Translations under genes and position numbers: made by a program
In this document: piece after piece, positions 38,901 to 46,343 of the stretch
Numbering within the stretch: position 1 is the first letter of the stretch
Layout: every line of letters starts with the position of its first letter
The notes under the pieces: model-generated
The model's database searches: none
Seen by the model: only the letters and a program-made list of their open reading frames with translations
Told to the model about the DNA's origin: nothing
Assembly: GCA_002479805.1 (NCBI GenBank)
Contig: DLPB01000020.1
Location: 68,603 to 132,602, forward strand
From: Micrococcales bacterium UBA7469
Lineage (GTDB): Bacteria > Actinomycetota > Actinomycetes > Actinomycetales > Microbacteriaceae
Length of the DNA: 64,000 bases
Direction: 5' to 3'

Positions 38901-41900
38901 ACCGCCACCACCAGCGCCAACGCACCAGGTCTGACCTGCGAAGCTGTGCTTGGCACCGCTGCCACCAAACTTAGGCTGATAGTAGCTGCGGTCTCCCGGG
39001 TGGGTAGCGCCATTACCGCCGGAATAACCGGAGGAGAAATAAATGCCGGCACTTGCCCCACTGCCACCGATACCGCCGCCACCTGGCCAGTTGTTTGGAG
39101 CCTTACCAGCTTTACCGCCGGTTGCTACAAAGCTTGAGCTGTAGGCAGCTGTGCCATAGGTCACTTGCGAATCGCCACCGTCTTGCCCAGAGATGGAATT
39201 AACCGCTCCCCCAGCGCCACCGGAACCAACTGAGATTGGGATGGTTTGACTGCTGGTGACTGGGATGGTCGCTTTTCGGCTACTTCCGCCGCCACCACCA
39301 CCGCCACCGCCGCCGCTGGAACCATACTTACCGGCACCACCACCGCCGCCGGCTCCGACGATTAGGGTCTCCATCGTCGAAAGATTGTTCGGGATCTTCA
39401 GGGTATTACTGCCGGCTGCGGTGAACTGCAACAGGCAAGCCCCATTCACGGTTTCGCTGACTGTCACGCCCGCTGTGCTGTTCACCAAAACTGCGCAAGC
39501 ACCAGAGCCAACCTGCTGAAATGCCATTACCCACTGAGCATTTAGCTCGATGTCGCCACTTGGTGAATAGCTTGCTCCAGACTGCCCAACCAGAGAACCG
39601 CCACCGGATAGCGTGTACCAACCTAAGACGTCATAGCCGGCCCTGGTGCCCATGTTTGGTAAGCGAATAGCGCCTGAGGTTGAGAGCGCGGTTGGGGTTA
39701 GCGAACCACCCTGCGAGTTGAAGCTGACTGTGCGGTAGCTGACCGCACCGGTCTGGGTGGCAGTCAGCCCACCTTCAAAAACCCGCAGCGAGCGAAGCTT
39801 GCCCTCAAAAGTGGAATTCCAGTTACTGGAACCGATGAAGTTCGAATTCCAAGTTGTGATGACCGGTAGTGCGGTGAAGCTGTTGTCGGTGTGGGTTAAA
39901 GTGCCGTTGACGTAAATCTTGCAACTGGCACCATCAATGGCAATGGTGTAGCGATTCAACCCAGCTTGAATTGTGTTTTGCCCAACACCACAATCGTCAA
40001 CAAAAGTTGCTCCGTTATAGATATGAAGCTGAAGCTCTGACGTTATGCCTGCGCGCAAGATCAGAACGTTAGAACTGCTTTGACCACGTCCAAAATCTAA
40101 AACAGTCTCTTGGGAGTTAGTTGCTCCGAAATCTGCCTCGAAATCGACTGTCATTCCCTTGCGTGAAAATACTGTGCTGTCGATATCAGCAACATCTAAA
40201 TAGTTGTTACCAGCCCCCGATGAGAAGAGCCAAGATCGGTTCGTGGCATCCAGGCTGAAGGTGCCCGAACGGGTGATGCCGTAGGAATTAGAAGACAGGT
40301 CTCGAATAACCCCGGTTTGCGGGTCGAACGAGTTCAGGTCAGTGGAATTTAGGTTCAGCTGCGGACTCAGCGAAGCCCAAAGCGCATAGAGGCTGGTGCT
40401 GGAGGCAAATGTCACCGACTGCTGATTTCGGTATTTAGATCCCGAACCATCGGCCTGAGTGGTCCAGCCCATAAAGGCATGCCCTGACCGCACGAATGAG
40501 TTTGCCGTTAAGGTTGCCGCTTGATTAGGGATGATGGTTTGGGAGGTGGTAACGGAAGTGCCGTTGTTGGCAAAGAAAGTTATCTTGGTTGACGATTGCG
40601 GCGTGGTTGCCACATTGGCAAACGACTCCCACTTGAAATCGGTTCTTGCCGACCATGGGGAATCATTGGCGGCAAAAGTCCAGTCTGAGTGCACGCCCGA
40701 GTAATTTCCAAAACCAATTTCTGGAGCAATTTCACTCTGCCGGTTCCAGGCAACGATTGTGGCCGGTTGGTCCAGGTTATGAATCTGGAACGATGCATAG
40801 ACTCCATCACCGGAAGTGTAGGAGTCGGCATCGTCATACTGCGTTGACGGGCCACGAGCGGTCAGCGAAGGATCAGGTGCGGTGGCGTAGTTCCAAGGCC
40901 AAATCTCTAATCTAGCTGCAGAGATGTAGCGCAAATTTTGGGCGGCAATATTGCTCGTCACGTTCACGTCCTGCACGTTGCCCTGAATCTCAAACTGAGA
41001 TCCGGCCCCGGCGGTGGTTGGCATCTGGAGCTTTGCGATGTCGGAATAGGTTTCAGATTGAGAACCTAATTGACCCATGTTTCTACTGAAGTTGACATCG
41101 ACATACGAGGTTTGATTATCGGTGGTGGAAAGTCCGTAAGCAGCCTGCACCCGATATCGAATTCGAGTGAAATTCGAAGCGGCATGCTGTTCAGCTGCAC
41201 CACCGGCTAGACCAAAACCCGAGTCGTAATTGATTAGACCACTGGTTCGACGAGGGTTTGTGGTGGCGAAGATCTTGGTCCAGGGATAGCCATAGAAACC
41301 ATAAGAGGTGTTGTTGTTTTGGGCTGCCACTCGCACAAAATAGCTTTGGGCCGAACTTAGCCCAGTGATGGTTACACCTCTTTGAGTACCACCATAAACC
41401 TGCTGGTTAGTCCAGTTGGCTCCATCGGTTGAATACTCCACTCGATAGCTGTGAATGTTTCGGCCATAAGTTTCCAAGGTGTCACCCCAGGTCACCGATA
41501 GTGATTCAACACCTGGAGAAACCGAGACGTTCAATGGCGCAGACATTTGAAGTGAGGTTCTCGAGTAAACGCCACGACTCGTTAGGTTGATGCTCCCGAC
41601 TCGGTCATAGACGGTTCCGCCGTTGCCCTCGTTGAAGTCGTAGTGGTGGATCAGCCCGGCAACACCTGCAGATCCCCACCAACGCATGTAGGTCTGAATT
41701 TGGTTTTGAGTATTTGCGCCTGACCAAACCCGAATTTCATCCACCATGCCCGGGAAATCATGGAAGACGTTTACACCATCCCAGGAGCCACCCACCGCAA
41801 AACCAGCTCGGTCCGAGGTCACACTCGCCATCGACTGATTTGAGCTATGAATCAAGTCGCCGTTGAGATAAACCCGGTATTGGCTGCTGTCTGATACATA

Positions 41901-42350
41901 GGCCAAGTGAAACCAGGTGTTGGTTGGAATAACACCCAGGGAAAAGAAATCGCCGCAGGTGTTTTGAGCCGCGTGCAGGTCATATTGCGACCCAGTCCAG
42001 TGCGCTGAAACAAACAGGCGACCTGCTCGGCAACCGCCGGTGTCCTGGTTCTGGGCGAACAGTGTCTGATAGTCGTCACCATCACTGGTTCCGGGGCGCA
42101 GATAGAACCAACCATCGACCGTGAAGGTGTTGTCGCTTGCTGGGATTACCGCTTCGTTTGCACCAGAAACGAAAGCGCCGTCACTTACGGTTGCGGCATA
42201 GTCGACGGTTGAGTTATAGCCGTATGAGGTGTTCGCCTGGGCTTGTTCTGACTCAGCGGGGATTAGCACCATTGAAGTTGTCAAGAGCGCAAAAATCAGC
42301 ACCTGAGCAAGCTTGTTCAGAGTGCCACTTGAGCGCAGAAGATGCAGCAT
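35919..42350 (-). CDS. 2143-aa secreted multidomain protein (LamG, FN3, InlB-type repeats, Gly-rich, IPT/TIG)
   Basis: The signal peptide (LAQVLIFALLTTSMVLIPAE, cleavage near AQA-NT) directs secretion. Domains in order (approximate residues): LamG-like 55-240 (FTVDGWFYLRPG...VYLNGDLIHS); FN3 265-360; InlB/Listeria-Bacteroides repeat 587-657 (GHAFMGWTTQADGSG); LamG-like 670-860; second InlB-type repeat 872-940 (GYDVLGWYTLSGGGS); glycine-rich 987-1227; several Ig-like modules each with a conserved Cys pair, 1230-1660; FN3 domains 1668-1963; IPT/TIG-like 1977-2063; a basic C-terminal domain ending VLVLVSQVRVK. No LPxTG or membrane anchor is seen. It shares LamG plus Gly-rich architecture with the giant protein, so the two probably work at the same surface. 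GGAAGG precedes the ATG. Confidence 0.85.
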   Translation of the reverse strand: MLHLLRSSGTLNKLAQVLIFALLTTSMVLIPAESEQAQANTSYGYNSTVDYAATVSDGAFVSGANEAVIPASDNTFTVDGWFYLRPGTSDGDDYQTLFAQNQDTGGCRAGRLFVSAHWTGSQYDLHAAQNTCGDFFSLGVIPTNTWFHLAYVSDSSQYRVYLNGDLIHSSNQSMASVTSDRAGFAVGGSWDGVNVFHDFPGMVDEIRVWSGANTQNQIQTYMRWWGSAGVAGLIHHYDFNEGNGGTVYDRVGSINLTSRGVYSRTSLQMSAPLNVSVSPGVESLSVTWGDTLETYGRNIHSYRVEYSTDGANWTNQQVYGGTQRGVTITGLSSAQSYFVRVAAQNNNTSYGFYGYPWTKIFATTNPRRTSGLINYDSGFGLAGGAAEQHAASNFTRIRYRVQAAYGLSTTDNQTSYVDVNFSRNMGQLGSQSETYSDIAKLQMPTTAGAGSQFEIQGNVQDVNVTSNIAAQNLRYISAARLEIWPWNYATAPDPSLTARGPSTQYDDADSYTSGDGVYASFQIHNLDQPATIVAWNRQSEIAPEIGFGNYSGVHSDWTFAANDSPWSARTDFKWESFANVATTPQSSTKITFFANNGTSVTTSQTIIPNQAATLTANSFVRSGHAFMGWTTQADGSGSKYRNQQSVTFASSTSLYALWASLSPQLNLNSTDLNSFDPQTGVIRDLSSNSYGITRSGTFSLDATNRSWLFSSGAGNNYLDVADIDSTVFSRKGMTVDFEADFGATNSQETVLDFGRGQSSSNVLILRAGITSELQLHIYNGATFVDDCGVGQNTIQAGLNRYTIAIDGASCKIYVNGTLTHTDNSFTALPVITTWNSNFIGSSNWNSTFEGKLRSLRVFEGGLTATQTGAVSYRTVSFNSQGGSLTPTALSTSGAIRLPNMGTRAGYDVLGWYTLSGGGSLVGQSGASYSPSGDIELNAQWVMAFQQVGSGACAVLVNSTAGVTVSETVNGACLLQFTAAGSNTLKIPNNLSTMETLIVGAGGGGGAGKYGSSGGGGGGGGGGSSRKATIPVTSSQTIPISVGSGGAGGAVNSISGQDGGDSQVTYGTAAYSSSFVATGGKAGKAPNNWPGGGGIGGSGASAGIYFSSGYSGGNGATHPGDRSYYQPKFGGSGAKHSFAGQTWCVGAGGGGGNREVANDVYFQWEPRSQYCTGSTTATGGSGGWHNGSTAVPASAGLANLGGGGGGGSYDSEALISRAGAAGADGLVAFYFMPSAGNISLSSVAAFSFSATTKTINLTKDNPTTDVTWTSSNPAICTVTGNASSGTVTPVGGGLCEISVTLASSGSFARGTANTSFQIDKISRTAPSWVNGSLTVPFGSTFDLRTNITAPGSNSYVFSTSGTANSCAVTGYTLTVGSVGDSCSVAITLLGDSVYLDMPGATALSIAVSKISQSAIVITSGNTMDVNQSFTVSAAGGSGTGSLSYHVQSQGTTGCAIDSATGALTASSSGTCQIYATRAASTNYDAATSSHQVITVSKIGQILNWVSQPQAQYLAGSTYSLEATASSQLSITYSIASGLCSLSSSIVTFSGSGDCVIQASQSGNGSYLAAATISQTVSVGKINQTMTFSPLSNRSWGSLAFSLSATVSSQLAISYSESAQTTNDACDVSSNGIVTIKNVGDCAVVATQGGNSVYAPVSITRHFEVTANPAGAPFIGSVSFGDRQLNASFFTPSYLGGGTVSAYELRAYQLDGTLASTNTGCVARSGSTQSCSVIGLTNGQTYVLRVAAITQAGLGALSASSSQIIPAANPEAVSNLIAIEGNGSLRLHWNPATSLGGGNFDQYRIFWRAPGQQYQANGSPGATIGSQASNSYLITGLQNGVAYDVKVTTVTSINTLELQSNTAEVRQVPFTVPDAPASVVAFDSGTRIVVAWQPPTFDGGNPIDRYVVTKDGSTVCILTSASSTSCELLRPSNGTVNLGVVAENDAGASSAASTSITIVSYLSTVTPVSGSTGGVITAPGNIKPNIIGVTGSSQVKVNSSVRLYGAALDQIKEIKVDGIAASFFVNNAGLITLRIPVGVKPGDPTITLIGDFGNISINSLFEVVSTDLPSKSKVTVGTFNGYVAVYTKAHAGKRLSFKIGNTWKVVDQLASGYTYNLKKLTRNKVATVQVYIDRVLVLVSQVRVK

Positions 42351-42396
42351 GACCTTCCCAGAATACCGCCAGCAGGCTGTGCGGAAGCTGACTAGA

Positions 42397-42410
42397 TTCG
42401 GTTAACCGAA
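42397..42410. promoter_or_regulatory. Perfect 14-bp palindrome upstream of the 2143-aa gene
   Basis: TTCGGTTAACCGAA is a perfect dyad 47 bp before the ATG at 42350. It lies between the rplL terminator and the gene, the only region where its promoter could be. A binding site for a dimeric regulator is a reasonable inference. Confidence 0.45.
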
Positions 42411-42420
42411 GCGACCGGAA

Positions 42421-42451
42421 AAAGAAAATCCCCCAGGTAAGCCTGGGGGAT
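42421..42451 (-). terminator. Intrinsic terminator of rplJ-rplL
   Basis: The minus strand reads ATCCCCCAGG-CTTA-CCTGGGGGAT followed by TTTCTTT. This 10-bp stem lies 20 nt after the rplL stop. Confidence 0.93.
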
Positions 42452-42471
42452 CAATCTTTGCTTTGGGGGGA

Positions 42472-42852
42472 TTACTTTAGGGTAACCTTGCCGCCGGCAG
42501 CCTCTAGCTTTGCCTTAGCGTCCTCAGCGGTCTCCTTCTTGGCACCCTCAAGGATGGTTGCAGGTGCACCATCAACCAGAGCCTTTGCCTCGCCTAGACC
42601 TAGGTTGGTGATTGCACGAACCTCCTTGATGACCTGGATCTTCTGGTCACCAGCGGACTCTAGTACAACGTCGAACTCGGTCTTCTCTTCTGCAGCCTCA
42701 GCAGGTGCAGCAGCGCCTGCAGCAGCAACTGCAACTGGTGCAGCAGCAGAAACTTCGAATACCTCTTCGAACTTCTTTACGAACTCAGAAAGCTCGATCA
42801 GGGTTAGCTCCTTGAAAGCCTCAATGAGCTGGTCGGCAGATAGCTTTGCCAT
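42472..42852 (-). CDS. rplL: 50S ribosomal protein L7/L12
   Basis: 126 aa. The N-terminal dimerisation domain ([20 protein letters not shown]) is joined by an Ala/Pro-rich hinge (about 35-55) to the C-terminal factor-binding domain ([20 protein letters not shown], the conserved GTPase-contacting helix). It forms the ribosomal stalk that recruits EF-Tu and EF-G. GGAGAC precedes the ATG. It lies 30 nt after rplJ. Confidence 0.98.
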   Translation of the reverse strand: MAKLSADQLIEAFKELTLIELSEFVKKFEEVFEVSAAAPVAVAAAGAAAPAEAAEEKTEFDVVLESAGDQKIQVIKEVRAITNLGLGEAKALVDGAPATILEGAKKETAEDAKAKLEAAGGKVTLK

Positions 42853-42882
42853 TTGTGTCTCCTATTGGTTTGTTGACGATTG

Positions 42883-43395
42883 TTAGTTGGACTCTTGCTT
42901 TTGACGCAACGCGTCGACAACGCGAACGGTTCCCGAAGGAAGTGCGTTGAAGGTGTAGGCAGCCTTGAACAGCGAGGCCTTTAGAGCACCAGCGGCCTTG
43001 GCCAGTAGCACTTCGCGAGTCTCGAGGTCCGCAAGCTTCTTAACATCTGCCTCGGAAAGAGCAATGCCATCCATGACACCGGTCTTAACCACTAGCAGCG
43101 GGTTAGCCTTTGCGAAGTCCTTCAGTGCCTTTGCCGCGGAAACTGCGTCTCCGTGAACAAATGCCAATGCAGATGGACCAAATAGCTGGCCCTCAAAAGC
43201 AGAAACTCCTGCTTCCTTTGCTGCAATTGTTAGAAGGGTGTTCTTAGCAACTACGTAGGTTGCGTCATTAGCCAATGCGCGACGCAGCTCCTTGAGCTGA
43301 GTCACAGTGAGTCCGCGGTATTCAGTAAGGATTACTGCACTCGAGCTGGAGAACTTGTCCTTTAGCTCGGCGACCGTAGCCTTCTTGTCTGCCAT
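42883..43395 (-). CDS. rplJ: 50S ribosomal protein L10
   Basis: 170 aa, the normal size. It opens MADKKATVAELKDKFSSSSA and contains the conserved AVILTEYRGLTVTQLKELRR and YVVAKNTLL segments. The C-terminal helix binds L7/L12 dimers. AAGGAG precedes the ATG. The gene sits behind a long leader with an L10-binding stem and an attenuator, so it and rplL are under autogenous control. Confidence 0.98.
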   Translation of the reverse strand: MADKKATVAELKDKFSSSSAVILTEYRGLTVTQLKELRRALANDATYVVAKNTLLTIAAKEAGVSAFEGQLFGPSALAFVHGDAVSAAKALKDFAKANPLLVVKTGVMDGIALSEADVKKLADLETREVLLAKAAGALKASLFKAAYTFNALPSGTVRVVDALRQKQESN

Positions 43396-43430
43396 GGCAC
43401 TCCTTGTTTGTGTTGGTGCCGGTCAGTTCT

Positions 43431-43470
43431 TAAAAGAAAAAGCTCCGAACGCAGAGTAAACGTTCAGAGC
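43431..43470 (-). terminator. Attenuator hairpin in the rplJ leader
   Basis: The minus strand forms GCTCTGAACG/CGTTCGGAGC followed by TTTTTCTTTT, an intrinsic terminator placed before the rplJ start rather than after a gene. Together with the L10 stem just upstream it is likely a regulated attenuator. Confidence 0.75.
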
Positions 43471-43485
43471 AAAAAGCTTCTTACA

Positions 43486-43535
43486 TTCACCTGCGCTGGC
43501 CTTCACTTTCGTGAACCTTAATCAACGCAGGTGAA
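43486..43535 (-). ncRNA. L10 ribosomal-protein leader (autogenous control element)
   Basis: A perfect 10-bp stem TTCACCTGCG/CGCAGGTGAA (43486-43495 with 43526-43535) encloses a second hairpin TTCAC-TTTC-GTGAA. The position before rplJ, the nested stems and the asymmetric internal loop match known L10(L12) leader RNAs. It probably binds the L10-L12 complex and favours the downstream attenuator. Confidence 0.8.
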
Positions 43536-43556
43536 TCTAGAAACTAATTTCTTTGA

Positions 43557-45347
43557 TTACCTTTGACGAAACCGGCGGTCTTTGGCTGCGTATAGCTTAT
43601 TTCCACCGTGACGCTCGCGCAAGTCTTTCTTTACCTTGGACTTGTTTGCGGTCTCAAATCTTGAGTCGCCAAAGTCCAGGGAGTCAACCACCGGTGGTGG
43701 TGCAATTGGACCGGCAAGATCGGCAACAAACTTGTCACCGGCTACCACGTGAACGTACTTGGCCTCACGATCGGCACGCTCCAGTAGGCCCTCGATCTTG
43801 CGAGTGCGGCCAAGTGGCACTAGCGAAACCACGGTTCCGGAACGACCGGCACGACCGGTGCGACCGGCGCGGTGAAGATAGGTCTTGTATTCCTCTGGAA
43901 GGTCAAGCTGAATAACCAACTTCACATCGTCAACGTGAATACCGCGAGCGGCAACGTCGGTTGCGATCATGACGCGAGCTGCTCCGTGAGTAAAGCGCTC
44001 TAGGTTCCTGGTGCGCTGAGCCTGGTTTAGGTCACCGTGCAGACGAGCGGTTGAAACACCGGCATCGTTTAGCGACTGGGATAGTGCCTCGGCAGTTGCC
44101 TTGGTGCGAACGAACACGATCGACTTACCCTCACCCTGAACTAGGCGGTGGAAGACCTGCGAGCGGTCCTTTGGCTCCATGGTCAATACGATGTGTTGAA
44201 TGTCCGAAGTCTCGTTTACTTCACCAGGCACCTCATAGACATAAGGGCTTGGCATAAAGCGCTTTACCAGGCTGGCAACCTGCTTGTCCAAGGTGGCAGA
44301 GAACAGTAGCTTCTGCGAATCTCCAGTTGCCTCCAGAATGCGGGTAACCGGCTCGACAAAGCCCAGTTCACACATGTGATCGGCTTCGTCCAAAACAATG
44401 CGCTCACACTCAGAGAGGTCAACTAGACCTTGGGCCATTAGATCCTCAAGGCGACCAGGGGTAGCAATTGCAATGTCTACGCCACGCTTTAGTGCCTGCT
44501 CCTGACGGAACTGTGGCACCCCACCGTAGATGGTGGTGGTGAAAAAGCCCACGCTCTTAGCAAGCTGCGACAGCGTGCGATCAATCTGATCTGCTAGCTC
44601 ACGAGTCGGAGCCAATACCAAAGCCTTTGGCTTACCTGGCTTACGAGGCTGGTTGCCCTGAGCAGAAAGCATTGCCACCAATGGGACGCCGAAAGCAATG
44701 GTCTTACCACTACCGGTCTTACCGCGACCTAGAACGTCGCGACCCGACATGGCAACCGGGATGGTTGCTGCCTGGATTGGGAATGGTGCAGCAGCACCCA
44801 TCTTGGCAAGTTCTTGGGTTAGACGCTCAGGTAGGTCCATCTCCTGGAAGGTGGCAAAGCTAGCTGCATCGGTTGCACTCTCAAGCTTCTCGAGCTTGAC
44901 GTCCTGTGAGAAGGTCTTGCCGGTCGAGCTCTTCGAGCGAGCATTTTCAAAGGTCTTGTTGCGGTCGTTGTCGCGAGCTACCCGATCTGGACGCTCAGAG
45001 AAAGACTTACGGGCTGGGTCAAAGTCACGGCCACCGGTGCGTGGTTTGCGGTCACCATCGAAGTCACGAGCTGCGCGTGGTTTACGGTCGCCGTCAAATT
45101 CGCGAGTCGCTCTTGGCTTGCGATCAGACTCAAAATCTGGACGAGCGGCGCGAGGCTTGCGGTCGCCCTCTGCAGAGCGCTCAGACCTTGGAACGTAATC
45201 GCCCTTTTTGGAGGCGTAGCCTTTGCGGCCATCGCGCTTGGTTGGAGCATCAGTGCGAGATGATTCCCACTTTGGGGCAACGGCACGTTTATTGCCTGCT
45301 GCTTTTGGTCTGGACGCGCGCGAAGGCGCGGAAAAATCTTTAGCCAT
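43557..45347 (-). CDS. DEAD-box RNA helicase with N-terminal basic repeats
   Basis: 596 aa. The helicase core has all signature motifs: Q-motif region FPIQAATIPVAMSGRD, motif I GKTGSGKT, Ia PTRELADQ, II VLDEADHM, III SAT, V ATDVAARGIHVDD and VI HRAGRTGRAGR. It unwinds RNA in ribosome assembly or mRNA decay (RhlE/DeaD type). The first 150 residues are disordered and basic, with four DRKPRAxRxFDG-like repeats (about 45-95), and there is a basic C-terminal tail. A hairpin covering the ribosome binding site is in the 5' UTR. It ends only 21 nt before the rplJ leader stem. Confidence 0.94.
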   Translation of the reverse strand: MAKDFSAPSRASRPKAAGNKRAVAPKWESSRTDAPTKRDGRKGYASKKGDYVPRSERSAEGDRKPRAARPDFESDRKPRATREFDGDRKPRAARDFDGDRKPRTGGRDFDPARKSFSERPDRVARDNDRNKTFENARSKSSTGKTFSQDVKLEKLESATDAASFATFQEMDLPERLTQELAKMGAAAPFPIQAATIPVAMSGRDVLGRGKTGSGKTIAFGVPLVAMLSAQGNQPRKPGKPKALVLAPTRELADQIDRTLSQLAKSVGFFTTTIYGGVPQFRQEQALKRGVDIAIATPGRLEDLMAQGLVDLSECERIVLDEADHMCELGFVEPVTRILEATGDSQKLLFSATLDKQVASLVKRFMPSPYVYEVPGEVNETSDIQHIVLTMEPKDRSQVFHRLVQGEGKSIVFVRTKATAEALSQSLNDAGVSTARLHGDLNQAQRTRNLERFTHGAARVMIATDVAARGIHVDDVKLVIQLDLPEEYKTYLHRAGRTGRAGRSGTVVSLVPLGRTRKIEGLLERADREAKYVHVVAGDKFVADLAGPIAPPPVVDSLDFGDSRFETANKSKVKKDLRERHGGNKLYAAKDRRFRQR

Positions 45348-45359
45348 TTTTGAGGATTT

Positions 45360-45379
45360 CCTTAGGGGCGTGCCTAAGG
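45360..45379 (-). promoter_or_regulatory. 5'-UTR hairpin sequestering the helicase ribosome binding site
   Basis: The minus strand has CCTTAGG-CACGCC-CCTAAGG, a perfect 7-bp stem. The 3' arm and the next base make the AAGGA ribosome binding site, 12 nt before the ATG at 45347. A candidate promoter lies upstream (TTGACC at 45425-45430, TAGAAA at 45404-45409, a short 15-bp spacer). Confidence 0.5.
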
Positions 45380-45446
45380 ACGGTTTCCTCTAGCACTACG
45401 AGATTTCTAAGCCTAGAGGCTGGGGGTCAAAAAAGATAGGACCAAA

Positions 45447-45698
45447 TTAGCTTACAAGCCCGCGGAGCTTTAGCTCAGCGTGCAAAACCGCGTCCGATGG
45501 CTCAACCAAGTGGCTGCCGTCCGCAAAGCGAATCACTGGAATGTTGGTGCGGCCAGAGATCTCCTTGGATCGATCAGCGGCTGCAGGATCGGCCTCAACA
45601 TCGTGCATCTCATACTCCACACCCAGGGTGTTTAGAAGTGATTTTGACCTTCTGCAGTCGCTGCACCAGTCTGCTCCGTAGAACTCAATCTCTGCCAT
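45447..45698 (-). CDS. Mycoredoxin/glutaredoxin-family protein
   Basis: 83 aa with a thioredoxin fold. The redox pair is CSDC at residues 12-15 (YGADWCSDCRRSKSLL), and the cis-Pro loop is TNIPVIRF, followed by DGSHLVEPSD. This layout fits actinobacterial mycoredoxin-like proteins, which reduce mycothiol-mixed disulfides; a plain glutaredoxin-like role is also possible. GAGG lies 6 nt before the ATG, which is 3 nt after the upstream HAD gene's stop, so they are coupled. Confidence 0.85.
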   Translation of the reverse strand: MAEIEFYGADWCSDCRRSKSLLNTLGVEYEMHDVEADPAAADRSKEISGRTNIPVIRFADGSHLVEPSDAVLHAELKLRGLVS

Positions 45699-45701
45699 TT
45701 T

Positions 45702-46343
45702 TTACCTCAACCTAATCGACTCTGGAATGACTAACTCGCCATCCTCAAAGGTAATTCCCTTTAGTGAGCGAACCACAATGTCCGCCTGAGTGTCAAGCGC
45801 GTGTTCGGTTACTCCAACTAGTAATCCGGCGCCGGCTTCTAAGCCAGCAAGAATGCCAGATGCGGCATCTTCAAACACCACACACTCGGAGATGTCGAAA
45901 CCAAGGTTGGCAGCGCCCTTGAGATATGGCTCGGGGTGTGGCTTGCCATTTTCGACATCCCAGGCGGTAACGATTTCTTTGGGGATTGGGATTCCGGCGG
46001 CGCTGAGCCTTGCTCTAGCGAGGTTTGGGTTTGCGCTGGTCACCACAGTCCAAACGCCGGGCTTCATTGAGGTGAGGAATTCCACCGAGCCTTCAAGTGG
46101 CACCGTTAGGTGCGCTAGGTCTTGCTCGAGGTTGTTGATGTAATCGTCGGCCTCTTTGAATAGCTGCTCCCCAACCATTTGCAAAACCAAGTCTTGCGCT
46201 CGCTTGCCATGGTGTTCGGCGGTTAATTCAAACCCCGGGTGATACTTCTCGCCCCACTGTCGCCAAGCGCTGATTGCACCGGGCATGGAATCAACCAGGA
46301 CTCCGTCGTTGTCGAACAAAAGTCCCTTGAAATAACTACGCAT
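45702..46343 (-). CDS. HAD-superfamily sugar-phosphate phosphatase (beta-PGM-like)
   Basis: 213 aa. HAD motif I is LLFDNDGVLVDS (nucleophile Asp and acid/base Asp, about residues 10-12), motif II VVTSANP, motif III Lys in the GIPIPKE region, and motif IV ECVVFEDAASGI. The cap domain lies after motif I, as in sugar phosphatases and beta-phosphoglucomutases. The substrate is unknown; a PfkB sugar kinase is nearby. It overlaps the upstream membrane-protein gene by 8 bp. Confidence 0.88.
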   Translation of the reverse strand: MRSYFKGLLFDNDGVLVDSMPGAISAWRQWGEKYHPGFELTAEHHGKRAQDLVLQMVGEQLFKEADDYINNLEQDLAHLTVPLEGSVEFLTSMKPGVWTVVTSANPNLARARLSAAGIPIPKEIVTAWDVENGKPHPEPYLKGAANLGFDISECVVFEDAASGILAGLEAGAGLLVGVTEHALDTQADIVVRSLKGITFEDGELVIPESIRLR

